Shown here one piece after another: positions 1-8,312 of a DNA stretch of 64,000 bases; position 1 is the stretch's first letter, and each line of letters opens with the position of its first letter. The stretch lies in NCBI RefSeq assembly GCF_008086345.1, contig NZ_CP043006.1:6079501-6143500 (forward strand), in the 5' to 3' direction. A program made the position numbers and the translations under genes. This DNA comes from Chitinophaga sp. XS-30. Its GTDB lineage: Bacteria; Bacteroidota; Bacteroidia; Chitinophagales; Chitinophagaceae. The notes below the pieces were generated by a model. The model ran no database searches. It was not told the DNA's origin and saw only the letters and a list, made by a program, of their open reading frames with translations.

Positions 1-451
1 AGTCGCTGCCTGGAAGGTCCCGCAACACAAAGCGCACGCGGCTGCCTCCGGCCTGCGCGAACGGGGCGGACAATAACGGTGCGCGGGGCAGGGTGTCCGT
101 TGCATACACCGTATCCAGTCCTGCCGCACTTACTTCCAGCGAGTACCGCAAGCCGTATTGAACAGGGGAACCGGAAACGAAATATCCCTTTCCGCCGATC
201 TGCTGCCAGCTGACCGGAATACTTGCATTACCGGCTTTGAGGGAAACCGAGGCGCCGGGTATTTCCGGGAAAACACTGGCCCCTGGCGGCTGCGAACGGG
301 TCACCCGCAGGTACAGCAGGCTGTCCGGCTGCAGGAGCGCATTCACCACAATCTTGTCGCCATCATAGGGAACGGGAATATCTACCGGTTTTTCGCAGGC
401 CATCCAGCAAAAGCAGAGCAATAGTATTCCTGTCCGTCTGTTTCCACTCAT
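1..451 (-). CDS. DUF4249-type lipoprotein, 3' end outside window
   Basis: The gene starts at 451 and runs off the left edge, so only about 150 N-terminal residues are visible. They begin with a lipoprotein signal ending in Met-Ala-Cys (Cys19), followed by a beta-rich stretch that opens with NALLQPDSLLYLRVTRSQP. That pattern and the position just downstream of a FecA-like TonB receptor fit the DUF4249 family, usually found as the lipoprotein partner of such receptors in Bacteroidota. Function of the family is not established; a surface or periplasmic role in ligand capture is inferred. The start codon sits exactly at the end of a 39-bp repeat array, and its first codons (ATGAGTGGAAAC) resemble the start of the repeat-encoded mini-ORFs. 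Confidence 0.7.
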   Translation of the reverse strand, partial: MSGNRRTGILLLCFCWMACEKPVDIPVPYDGDKIVVNALLQPDSLLYLRVTRSQPPGASVFPEIPGASVSLKAGNASIPVSWQQIGGKGYFVSGSPVQYGLRYSLEVSAAGLDTVYATDTLPRAPLLSAPFAQAGGSRVRFVLRDLPGSD

Positions 452-645
452 GTGTTTTTACAATTTATACCTGAAACGATTTGCATGCATGTGTTATTAC
501 AATTTATGCCCGAAACGATATGCATGCATGTGTTTTTACAATTTATACCTGAAACGATATGCATGCATGTGTTATTACAATTTATACCTGAAACAATTTG
601 CACTCATGTATTCTTACAATTCATACCTGAAACAATTGGCGGCAT
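450..645. repeat. 39-bp tandem repeat, about five copies
   Basis: Copies begin at 450, 489, 528, 567 and 606, exactly 39 bp apart; the last is the most diverged. Read on the minus strand each unit carries TTTCAGGTATAAATTGTAA, then an A-rich spacer, then ATG. Four units therefore form complete ten-codon ORFs (such as MHAYRFRYKL) ending in TAA, each stop lying six bases before the next ATG. The fifth ATG is the start of the DUF4249 lipoprotein gene. The array fills most of the gap between that gene and the TonB receptor gene. Confidence 0.9.
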
Positions 646-705
646 CATTTCCTTCGTTCCAAAAATTTCCCTGCACAGGCTGCCGCATATCTTCGTACCC
701 ATTGA

Positions 706-3348
706 TCAGAATTTGATCGCATAAGATATGCTCGGCAGGATGGGCAGAATGCTCAGCATCGTCAGCTGCCTTTCCCGTGTCTGCTCATTCCTGCTGTAAT
801 AGTAAAAGAAGGGATTCTGCCGGTTGTACACATTCATGAACCCGAAGGTCAGGATGTAGGCGGTATTCTTCCGTTGTTTGGTATGTGTAGCACTGATATC
901 CAGGCGATGCATGTCCTGCATGCGCAGAAAATTCCTTTTTTCCACCACGTCCACTTCTCCCGGTGGCGTTGCCGGCGGCGGGAAGCCGGGAGTGGGTTCG
1001 GTCACCTGCTCGTAACTCCCTGTAGGCAATGTGAGCGGCATGCCGGTGTTGAACTGCCAGTTGGCGGAAAGCTCCCATCGCTTGCCGAGCTGCTGTGATA
1101 ATACGACTTCTATTTCATGGCGGTGGTCATACTTGTAAGGAAATACACGGCCGTGATTCACGTTCGGGAAAGCGCGTTCAGACTTCGCCAGCGTATAACC
1201 GATCCATCCTTTGAAGGTGCCCGTTTTCTTTTGCAGCAATAATTCCATCCCGTAGCTCCGGCCCCGGCCCACGATCACATTCTCGTCCCAACTGCCGGAG
1301 GCGGACTGGAAATTGAGATTGTTCTCCACGTATTCGATCACATTACGCATGGATTTATAATATACTTCCACCGATGCTTCATACCGGTTATCCGCAGAGG
1401 TCTTTGCCAGGCCGGCGGCTACCTGCCTGGAAAACATCGGCTTTACCTTGCTGGTAGCGGGCACCCACAGGTCCGTGGGCAAAAATGTGGCATTATTGGC
1501 GAGCAGGTGGATATGCTGCGTCATCTGGGTATAGGAAAGCTTCAGCGCCCACTTGCGCGGCAGCAGGTAACGGAAGCCCAGCCTGGGCTGTATGGACACG
1601 TATGCATTTCCCGGTACGAGGAAAGCAGCGGTATGTACACCGAGGTTCAGGTACATGGAATCCCCGATCTGCCAGTCGTCTTCCAGGTAGAGGGAAAGTT
1701 CAGCGCCTTTGTTGAAGTCGTCATTATAAGCGGTATCCGTGAGTTGCTGGTTGTCCGTGGCGTTGCGGAAGCTGGTGATGCCGGGCCGGAACCCGTGAAA
1801 GGTGGCCTGCCCGCCGAAACGCATGGAATGTTCCGGGTTGGGCCGGTAATCGAGATCCATTTTCATGCCGCCATTTTCCACACTGGAATAATAGCGGCCA
1901 TACATGTTATCTTTCTCCGCAATATCCAGCGCTTCATAATCATAGTTGTATTCTGTCCGGAAAAGGAAACGGGAATAATTGAAGGTGATATTGGAAAAGA
2001 GCCTTGGCGAAAAGATGTGGTTCCAGCGGAGCGCATAGGCCTGATTCCCCCATCCCATTTCAAAATCCATCAGCTCCTTGTACCGTTTCGGCTCGTTGTT
2101 GAGGGAATCGAACTGCATGTTGCGGTTGATGCTGGCCTGGTCCTGCCCTCCGTAAGCGCTCAGAAAGATGCGGTCGCGGGGAGAAAAGATGTGATTGATG
2201 CGGATATTGGCATCATAGAAGTAGGCATAAAAGCTGCCCTTTTCTCCGAGGTTCATCTGGTCCCTGGCAAGGTCTCCCGCCAGCAGGTCCGCATACGTGC
2301 GGCGGGCGGTAACGATAAAAGAGGTTTTACCTTTGATCAGCGGGCCTTCTATCATGGCATTGGACGCCAGCAGGCCGAGGGATACCTGTCCGTGAAAGCT
2401 GTGCATATTGCCGTCCTTCATGGAGATGTCCACCACGGAAGAGAGGCGCCCGCCGTAACGGGCGGGGAATGCGCCTTTGTAGAGATCAACATTCTTGATG
2501 ATATCCGGATTGAAAACAGAAAAGACACCGAAGAGATGGCTGGCATTGTACACCGGCGTTCCATCCAGCAGGATGAGGTTCTGATCAGGACTGCCGCCCC
2601 TGACGTGGATACCGCTGGAGCCTTCCATTCCGCCGCTGACACCGGGCATGGCCTGGATACTGCGCAGCACATCCGATTCGCCAAGCAGCCGGGGCATGGT
2701 TTTCACCTGCGAAAGCGCTACGTTCACCTTGCTCATCTGCGTCTGCTCCTGCAGCCCGGGCAGGTTTTCCGTTACCTCTACTTCCTCTAACGTATTCACC
2801 GGCGCCAGCCGGATGCTGATCTGCCGGCTTTCCTTGTCTTTCAGAGACAATCGCTGCGGTTCATACCCCACGTAACTGATCATCAGTCCAAGTGTATCCT
2901 TTTCCGTTGTCAGGCTGTAAAATCCGTATTGATTGGTGACCGTGCCTGTCTGGAGATGGGGCGCATAGATCGTAGCGCCGATGAGCTTTTCACCGGTGCG
3001 GGCGTCTTCCACAAAACCGTTGATGGTTCTGCCCGGTGTATGCTTTACGGCAAGCACCAGCTGTTCCCCGATGCGTTTGAATTGTACGGACTGCCCGGAA
3101 AAAAGCTGTTCCATCACCCGGCGCAGGGGTTCCTGGTGCACATTCAGCGTAACACGGCGGTTCATGCTCACTACATCTCGACTGTAGGAAAAATGAATGC
3201 CGTACTCCTTTTCCAGCAGATCGCAGACGACGGAGAGGGGTTGGTCCTTTACGGACAAAGTAATTTTCGTGCGCCAGTTCCACGCAAAAAGCTGCATGGG
3301 GACCCAGGTAAAAAGCAATCCCAGCAGCAGTTTCCTGGCCAATGACAT
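706..3348 (-). CDS. TonB-dependent receptor with STN domain
   Basis: 880-residue outer-membrane receptor. A signal peptide (about 1-22, ending QLFA) is followed by a secretin/TonB short N-terminal (STN) domain at about 30-100, a carboxypeptidase-regulatory-like fold at about 108-190 (GATIYAP, SYVGYEP), a plug domain at about 205-330 with the motif IHVRGGSPDQNLILLDG, and a beta-barrel ending in a C-terminal Phe. STN domains pass a ligand-occupancy signal to a FecR-type anti-sigma factor, and the next genes upstream are exactly fecR and an ECF sigma factor in the same orientation. The downstream gene is a DUF4249 lipoprotein. The ligand (siderophore, oligosaccharide or peptide) cannot be told from sequence. 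No C-terminal or internal damage is seen. Confidence 0.88.
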   Translation of the reverse strand: MSLARKLLLGLLFTWVPMQLFAWNWRTKITLSVKDQPLSVVCDLLEKEYGIHFSYSRDVVSMNRRVTLNVHQEPLRRVMEQLFSGQSVQFKRIGEQLVLAVKHTPGRTINGFVEDARTGEKLIGATIYAPHLQTGTVTNQYGFYSLTTEKDTLGLMISYVGYEPQRLSLKDKESRQISIRLAPVNTLEEVEVTENLPGLQEQTQMSKVNVALSQVKTMPRLLGESDVLRSIQAMPGVSGGMEGSSGIHVRGGSPDQNLILLDGTPVYNASHLFGVFSVFNPDIIKNVDLYKGAFPARYGGRLSSVVDISMKDGNMHSFHGQVSLGLLASNAMIEGPLIKGKTSFIVTARRTYADLLAGDLARDQMNLGEKGSFYAYFYDANIRINHIFSPRDRIFLSAYGGQDQASINRNMQFDSLNNEPKRYKELMDFEMGWGNQAYALRWNHIFSPRLFSNITFNYSRFLFRTEYNYDYEALDIAEKDNMYGRYYSSVENGGMKMDLDYRPNPEHSMRFGGQATFHGFRPGITSFRNATDNQQLTDTAYNDDFNKGAELSLYLEDDWQIGDSMYLNLGVHTAAFLVPGNAYVSIQPRLGFRYLLPRKWALKLSYTQMTQHIHLLANNATFLPTDLWVPATSKVKPMFSRQVAAGLAKTSADNRYEASVEVYYKSMRNVIEYVENNLNFQSASGSWDENVIVGRGRSYGMELLLQKKTGTFKGWIGYTLAKSERAFPNVNHGRVFPYKYDHRHEIEVVLSQQLGKRWELSANWQFNTGMPLTLPTGSYEQVTEPTPGFPPPATPPGEVDVVEKRNFLRMQDMHRLDISATHTKQRKNTAYILTFGFMNVYNRQNPFFYYYSRNEQTRERQLTMLSILPILPSISYAIKF

Positions 3349-3374
3349 TGTTACAGGTTTATGATGAAGTCAGG

Positions 3375-4424
3375 TTATCTGATAGAAAAATCGTATTCCC
3401 CGTTGTTATCCACCCGGGTATTGGTCATGAAAGCGATGGTTTCCATGATATTCTCAATGGGCTCGTTCTCAAAATTGGCGGTCACTTCTTTCCGCAGCAA
3501 AGCTGTGTCTTCTACGTTGACGGTAATGCCATATACGGCTTTCAGCGTCTGCAGCACCTCCTGCAGCGGCACATCGCGGAACACGAGTGATCTTTTTGCG
3601 ATATCCTTTACGTGCGCGGCCACTTCAAAAGGTTGTTGCGGTTCATCCTGCTTCAGCAGCATTCCGCCGGACAAAATTACGTTTTCTCCCTTTGTCGCGT
3701 TAATGACCATGATACGGCCATTGCTGACATGTACGGTCAGATCATTATTTTCCGGCTGATAATCGACTGTAAAACGGGTGCCCAGCACTTTGATCTCCGT
3801 TTTGCCGAGTACGATCACGAAGGGGCTTCCCGCCTGCTGCGCAATATCGAATACCGCCTTGCCGGAGAATGCCACCCGTCTTTCTTTTTTTCCGAAATCT
3901 GCCGACAGCTCCATCAATGCGCCCTGTTCCATCATCACCTTGCTGCCATCTTCCAATGCCGCCTGCTGCGCCCCTGAAAACACCACCTGTTCTGCGCCGG
4001 ACCGCGTGCTGAGCCAGAACCCCAGCCCTCCCAGTACCAGTACTGCCGCCGCCACCTGCAGCCAGCGGTAACGCCTGCGGGGAAGAACTACGGTTTCCCG
4101 ACCGGCAGCAGTATCCTCCACCGCCCTGTCCTGTGTAAAATGCGCTGACAAATCCCTGCCTTGCCCGCCCCATTCCGCCATTCCGGACGACCCGGAGCCG
4201 GTTATCCCCCGCTTCAACCTCTCCCAGCTGGAATCGGTATCCAGCCCCGGATAAGTTATCGCCGGCGCCGGTGCGTCCAGCATGCTGCGAATGGCAGACA
4301 GCACCTCTTCATTGGCAGTATTTTCCGTCCGCCAGGTTTCCACCCAGCGGCGCTCCACGCCATCCGCTTCATTCAGCAGATATTTGCAGAGCAGGGAATA
4401 TAAAGCCTCATCAGGTTGCAGCAT
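3375..4424 (-). CDS. FecR-type anti-sigma factor
   Basis: 349 residues with the FecR layout. A cytoplasmic N-terminal part precedes a single membrane segment at about 123-141 (WLQVAAAVLVLGGLGFWLS). A periplasmic FecR domain follows (DGSKVMMEQGALMELSADFG, ending near GTRFTVDYQPE), and a C-terminal DUF4974-like domain at about 275-345 (VFRDVPLQEVLQTLKAVYGI) resembles STN. Proteins of this family hold or release an ECF sigma factor according to contact with the STN domain of the receptor. It lies 26 bp before the receptor gene and 73 bp after the sigma gene, so the three form one signalling unit. Confidence 0.9.
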   Translation of the reverse strand: MLQPDEALYSLLCKYLLNEADGVERRWVETWRTENTANEEVLSAIRSMLDAPAPAITYPGLDTDSSWERLKRGITGSGSSGMAEWGGQGRDLSAHFTQDRAVEDTAAGRETVVLPRRRYRWLQVAAAVLVLGGLGFWLSTRSGAEQVVFSGAQQAALEDGSKVMMEQGALMELSADFGKKERRVAFSGKAVFDIAQQAGSPFVIVLGKTEIKVLGTRFTVDYQPENNDLTVHVSNGRIMVINATKGENVILSGGMLLKQDEPQQPFEVAAHVKDIAKRSLVFRDVPLQEVLQTLKAVYGITVNVEDTALLRKEVTANFENEPIENIMETIAFMTNTRVDNNGEYDFSIR

Positions 4425-4497
4425 GCTCTTGAACAGTTGTACGTTAACAGAATTTGTCAGGAAGACGCCTGTAAAACAGCCATCCCCCTATGTATAG

Positions 4498-5007
4498 TTA
4501 TAAAAATAATAGCGGCAGGTATTCCCGCAGCTCATGGTGTAATATTTTCAATGCCTTACCCATCTGGTTTTCAACGGTTTTTACGGAAATATTCATCACC
4601 GTGGCAATTTCCGCATACTTCAGTTGCTGCTTCCGGCTCAGCAAGAAAACCTCCCGGCAGCGCTCCGGCAGCTTCTCCAGGGCCAGGTGCAGCTTTCCCT
4701 CCAGCTCCCGTGCCTGTATGGAAAAATGCACTTCGGGGTCCTGCATTTTTCCGAAGGCATTTTCTTTTGTTGTGCGAACGGTTTGCTTCCGCCACTGGCT
4801 GATAGCCGTATTGCGGATAGCGGTAAAGAGATAAGACCTTTCCGATCCGTTGATAGCAATCCCTTCCCGCTTTTCCCATATCTGGGAAAATACAAGTTGC
4901 ACGACTTCCTCTGCCTCATACGGATCACCGGTATAGTGAATGGCGAATGCCAGGCAGTGAGCGTGATGCTCCTTAAATATCCGTTCAAAAGACTGCAGGT
5001 CCAACAT
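4498..5007 (-). CDS. ECF RNA polymerase sigma factor
   Basis: 169 residues, the normal size for an ECF sigma factor. Region 2 is at about 10-75 (GDPYEAEEVVQLVFSQIWEKRE) and region 4 at about 110-165 (LEKLPERCREVFLLSRKQQLKYAEIATVMNIS), with a helix-turn-helix that should read the -35 element. It heads the cluster sigma, FecR, TonB receptor, DUF4249 lipoprotein, all on the minus strand, and probably drives that operon when FecR is released. The start at 5007 faces the promoter of pyrD, so the two units are divergent. Confidence 0.9.
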   Translation of the reverse strand: MLDLQSFERIFKEHHAHCLAFAIHYTGDPYEAEEVVQLVFSQIWEKREGIAINGSERSYLFTAIRNTAISQWRKQTVRTTKENAFGKMQDPEVHFSIQARELEGKLHLALEKLPERCREVFLLSRKQQLKYAEIATVMNISVKTVENQMGKALKILHHELREYLPLLFL

Positions 5008-5067
5008 GGTCTAACGTGGGCAAAATTAGGCGGCTATCGCTGATAAACCAAATAAGCTGTCTTTTTA

Positions 5068-5075
5068 TATCTTTG
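5068..5075 (+). promoter_or_regulatory. Candidate -7 promoter element for pyrD
   Basis: TATCTTTG matches the Bacteroidota consensus TAnnTTTG and lies 7 bp before the pyrD ATG, which would make the mRNA almost leaderless. No clear -33 TTTG is visible. Confidence 0.5.
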
Positions 5076-5082
5076 CCCGTAG

Positions 5083-6120
5083 ATGTACGGTCTTATCAAA
5101 AAAATACTCTTTGGTTTCCCCCCTGAAAGCATTCACCATAGCGTAATGCGGGGTTTGAAGATTATCAATGCGCTGCCCTTCGGCAAAAATGTGCTGGATG
5201 CGTTCTGCCAGCCCCGCGGGAATGGCCTGGAACGTGAATTATGGGGCCTCCGGTTCAGGAATCCGGTGGGCCTTGCCGCAGGTTTCGATAAAGATGCCAG
5301 GTATATCGATGAGCTGGCCCATCTTGGCTTCGGATTCGTGGAGATCGGTACGGTCACGCCACAGCCGCAACCGGGAAACGACCAGCCCCGGCTGTTCCGC
5401 CTGCCGGAAGACAAAGCCCTCATCAACCGCATGGGTTTCAATAACGAAGGGGCAAGGGCCGCAGCCAAACGCCTCCAACAGCGCCGTTCCCATATTATCG
5501 TGGGCGGAAACATCGGCAAGAACAAGGTCACGCCTAACGAAGAAGCGATCAGCGATTATGAAAAATGTTTTCATACCCTGTTCGATGTGGTCGATTACTT
5601 TGTGGTGAACGTCAGCTCCCCCAATACGCCCAATCTCCGGGCGCTGCAGGAAAAAGAGCCGCTGAAGCAGCTGCTGCATCATCTGCAAACGCTGAACATG
5701 CAAAAGGCCAGCCCCAAACCCATCCTCCTGAAAATTGCCCCCGATCTTACTACAACGCAACTGGATGATATCATCGAGATCGTAGCGGAAACCGGACTGG
5801 CCGGCATCGTAGCCACCAATACCACCATCAGCCGGGAAGGGCTGCAAACCAGCCCGGAAACCCTGGAGCAGATCGGCGCAGGCGGGCTCAGCGGGCTGCC
5901 GGTAAGGGAACGCGCTACCGAAGTGATCCGGTACATCCATCAGCATTCGGGCGGTAAAATACCCATCATCGCCGCAGGCGGCATTTTCACGGCCAAAGAC
6001 GCACAGGAAAAGCTGGATGCAGGCGCTTCGCTGGTGCAGGTGTACACCGGGTTCATCTACGAAGGGCCGGCTATTGTGAAGAAGATCTGTCAGGGTTTAA
6101 CGCCGTCACCAGCCATTTAA
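5083..6120 (+). CDS. pyrD: Dihydroorotate dehydrogenase (quinone), class 2
   Basis: 345 residues, matching class 2 enzymes that oxidise dihydroorotate to orotate and pass electrons to membrane quinones, the fourth step of pyrimidine synthesis. The class-specific N-terminal helix pair is present (MYGLIKKILFGFPPESIHH). FMN and substrate motifs follow: GLAAGFDKD near 66, RMGFNNEG near 115, the catalytic-loop stretch VNVSSPNTPNLR near 175, KIAPDL, ATNTTISREG, GGLSG, and the phosphate-binding IIAAGGI near 300 with GASLVQVYTG. The gene stands alone on the plus strand between the divergent sigma gene and the convergent rsmE. Confidence 0.96.
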   Translation: MYGLIKKILFGFPPESIHHSVMRGLKIINALPFGKNVLDAFCQPRGNGLERELWGLRFRNPVGLAAGFDKDARYIDELAHLGFGFVEIGTVTPQPQPGNDQPRLFRLPEDKALINRMGFNNEGARAAAKRLQQRRSHIIVGGNIGKNKVTPNEEAISDYEKCFHTLFDVVDYFVVNVSSPNTPNLRALQEKEPLKQLLHHLQTLNMQKASPKPILLKIAPDLTTTQLDDIIEIVAETGLAGIVATNTTISREGLQTSPETLEQIGAGGLSGLPVRERATEVIRYIHQHSGGKIPIIAAGGIFTAKDAQEKLDAGASLVQVYTGFIYEGPAIVKKICQGLTPSPAI

Positions 6121-6154
6121 ATAGTTGTGACCACAATCCGGAAAGACGCCCCTT

Positions 6155-6865
6155 TTACCGGTTAGCCGCGGCAATCAATGTACAGGCCACCACACCGGCG
6201 GTCTCCGTGCGTAACCGTGTATCCCCCAAGGTTACCGGAACGAAACCATATTGCAGGGCCAGCTCAATTTCCTGCGGGGCAAAGTCCCCTTCCGGCCCTA
6301 TCAGCATCAAGGTATCTTTCCCCGGCTGCACGGCATCCAGCAGATGCTGTTTCTGATCCGGCAGGCAGTGCGCGATGAAGCGCTGGCCTTTTTCATCCCT
6401 GCCCATCAGCGTCTCCAATGGCAATGGTCCGCTCAATACCGGCAAATACCATTGCTTCGATTGCAGCATGGCCGATACCAATATATTCTCCAGCCGCTCC
6501 GCCTTGAATTTTTCTTTTTCCGTACGCAAGGTGATCAGGGGAATGATGCCCTGCACGCCGATCTCCACCGCCTTCTCCAGGAACCACTCCATGCGGGAAG
6601 CATTTTTGGTGAAGGCAATGGCCATGCGCACGGCCGGGACAGGCGCCGGCACAGTGGTTTGGCCGGTAATGCCCACTACGCATTTCTTGCGGTGATCATC
6701 CGTCACTATCGCTTCGTAGCGCGTTCCTTTGCCGTCCGCCAGCAGAACGGCATCTCCTTTTACTTTCCGCAATACCTGGATGCAATATTTGGAGGTAGGC
6801 TCATCCATCGTATAAGAACCGGCGCCGGGTGTTATATCCTTCGCATAAAAAACTGGTAACTCCAT
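6155..6865 (-). CDS. rsmE: 16S rRNA (uracil1498-N3)-methyltransferase
   Basis: 236 residues of the SPOUT-fold RsmE family, which methylates U1498 in the ribosomal decoding region using S-adenosylmethionine. Seen motifs are KNASRMEWFLEKAVEIGV near 90, the SKQW segment, and the C-terminal knot LIGPEGDFAPQE near 190 followed by LGDTRLRTETAGV, which forms the cofactor pocket. The N-terminal part is the PUA-like RNA-binding domain. It follows the MATE gene by 9 bp on the same strand and is probably co-transcribed with it. Confidence 0.96.
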   Translation of the reverse strand: MELPVFYAKDITPGAGSYTMDEPTSKYCIQVLRKVKGDAVLLADGKGTRYEAIVTDDHRKKCVVGITGQTTVPAPVPAVRMAIAFTKNASRMEWFLEKAVEIGVQGIIPLITLRTEKEKFKAERLENILVSAMLQSKQWYLPVLSGPLPLETLMGRDEKGQRFIAHCLPDQKQHLLDAVQPGKDTLMLIGPEGDFAPQEIELALQYGFVPVTLGDTRLRTETAGVVACTLIAAANR

Positions 6866-6874
6866 GGCACTAAA

Positions 6875-8236
6875 TTATATCTTTTCCGTTTGTTGTTCCA
6901 GGCGGCGGGTAATGGACTGAAAGCGGAAGAAGAGCAATACCGATGCGCCCAGCAGCCCAAGCAGCAATCCCCACCAGATACCCTGCACACCATATCCCAT
7001 CTTTATACCGAGCCAGTACCCCACCGGCAGGCCCAGCACCCAGTACGCCAGGAGGGTAATAACGGTGGGCACCTTCACATCACCGAGCCCCCGCAGAATG
7101 CCCAGCCCCACCACCTGCGTGCCATCGAACAGCTGAAAGAAAGCGGCGATCAGCAACAGGCCCGAAGCGATGCTGATGACCGCGGGATCATTGATGTACA
7201 TGGCCGGCAGCAAACGGCTCCCCAGCATGAACACCAGCGCAGCCACCCCCATCAGCACCAGTACCATGTGATAGCTGGCAATAGCGGAATGCCGCAGATC
7301 TGTAAAGTTACCGCGGCCGAAGTTGTTGCCGCTGCGGATACCGGCAGCCGCGGAGATGCCGCTGGCCATCATATAGGTCATGGCAGCAAGACTGATGGCG
7401 ATCTGGTGCGCCGCCAGCTCCGCGGCCCCTATCCAGCCCACCATGATAGCTGCGCCGCTGAAAGCGCTCACCTCAAAAATGTATTGCAGGGCCACCGGTG
7501 TACCCAGTCCCGCTATTTTCTTCAGGGTGGCCGGTCTTATATGCCGGAAGCCGAACGTTTGCAGATAGGCTTTAAAACGCGGTGAGCGGAGTACATACCA
7601 GCCCATCGTCACCGCCATCAATAACCGGTCTACCACCGTAGCGAGCCCCACACCGGCCACGCCCATCCGCGGGAGGCCGAAAAAGCCATACACCAGCGCT
7701 ATGCCCAGCAGGATGTTGAGCACATTACCCAGGATGCTGATGTTCATGGCCTGCCTGGTGAACCCTAGGCCTTCGGCAAACTGTTTGAAGGTTAAGAACA
7801 CCATCAGCGGGATGAACGACAGCGCGAGGTACTGCAGGTAGATCTCCCCCTCCGCCGCAACATCCGGCTGCTGTTGCATACCGTCGAGGTTATGCCCCAC
7901 CAGCAGGATGAGGCCGAAAAGCAATATGCCTGTGAGGAGGTTGATCAGGAGACTGTGGGCCAGCAGATGCCCGCAGCTCCGCCTGTTGCCCCGGCCGTTC
8001 TCCTGCGCGATCAACGGCGTAAGACCGTATGACATGCCGATGCCCGTGACCATGAACACGGAGAATATGCTGCCGCCGAGGGATACGGCGGCCAGCGGCA
8101 CCTTGCCGGTATGACCGATGATGATGCTGTCGCTCAGCGCAACGAGGGTGTGGCCTAACTGGGAGATTACAACCGGGTAGGCCAGGTGGAAATTGTCTTT
8201 ATAATGAGATCGGTACTTTTTATACAGTCGTTTCAT
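6875..8236 (-). CDS. MATE-family multidrug efflux transporter
   Basis: About 453 residues with twelve hydrophobic segments and the MATE hallmark near the N-terminus (PVVISQLGHTLVALSDSIIIGHTG) and in the middle repeat (GTPVALQYIFEVSAFSGAAIMVGWIG). The family exports organic cations or drugs using a sodium or proton gradient in the inner membrane. I chose the ATG at 8236 (MKRLYKKYRSHYKDN) because longer starts at 8251 and 8266 fall at or inside an intrinsic terminator at 8253-8288. The gene sits between dnaB and rsmE; substrate is unknown. Confidence 0.9.
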   Translation of the reverse strand: MKRLYKKYRSHYKDNFHLAYPVVISQLGHTLVALSDSIIIGHTGKVPLAAVSLGGSIFSVFMVTGIGMSYGLTPLIAQENGRGNRRSCGHLLAHSLLINLLTGILLFGLILLVGHNLDGMQQQPDVAAEGEIYLQYLALSFIPLMVFLTFKQFAEGLGFTRQAMNISILGNVLNILLGIALVYGFFGLPRMGVAGVGLATVVDRLLMAVTMGWYVLRSPRFKAYLQTFGFRHIRPATLKKIAGLGTPVALQYIFEVSAFSGAAIMVGWIGAAELAAHQIAISLAAMTYMMASGISAAAGIRSGNNFGRGNFTDLRHSAIASYHMVLVLMGVAALVFMLGSRLLPAMYINDPAVISIASGLLLIAAFFQLFDGTQVVGLGILRGLGDVKVPTVITLLAYWVLGLPVGYWLGIKMGYGVQGIWWGLLLGLLGASVLLFFRFQSITRRLEQQTEKI

Positions 8237-8252
8237 GTCGTTCACAAGCATT

Positions 8253-8288
8253 AAAAAAGCCGGCAACTTTAAAGGTTGATGCCGGCTT
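8253..8288 (-). terminator. Intrinsic terminator of dnaB
   Basis: AAGCCGGCA at 8257-8265 pairs with TGCCGGCTT at 8280-8288. On the minus strand the stem is followed by a run of six T. It lies 25 bp after the dnaB stop and just before the MATE start, separating the two transcription units. Confidence 0.85.
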
Positions 8289-8312
8289 CAGTTATTTTTT
8301 CAGGATGCTTTG

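Noticed and set aside
450..724. Two plus-strand ORFs with repeated peptides across the 39-bp repeat
   Set aside because: They arise because the repeat length is a multiple of three. They have no start context or homology, and the minus-strand reading explains the array better.
1507..2790. 427-codon plus-strand ORF
   Set aside because: It lies antisense inside the TonB receptor gene; composition follows the complement of the real frame and no domain is seen.
8237..8266. Ten-residue longer start of the MATE protein
   Set aside because: It would begin inside the dnaB terminator hairpin; MKRLYKK at 8236 gives a normal N-terminus.
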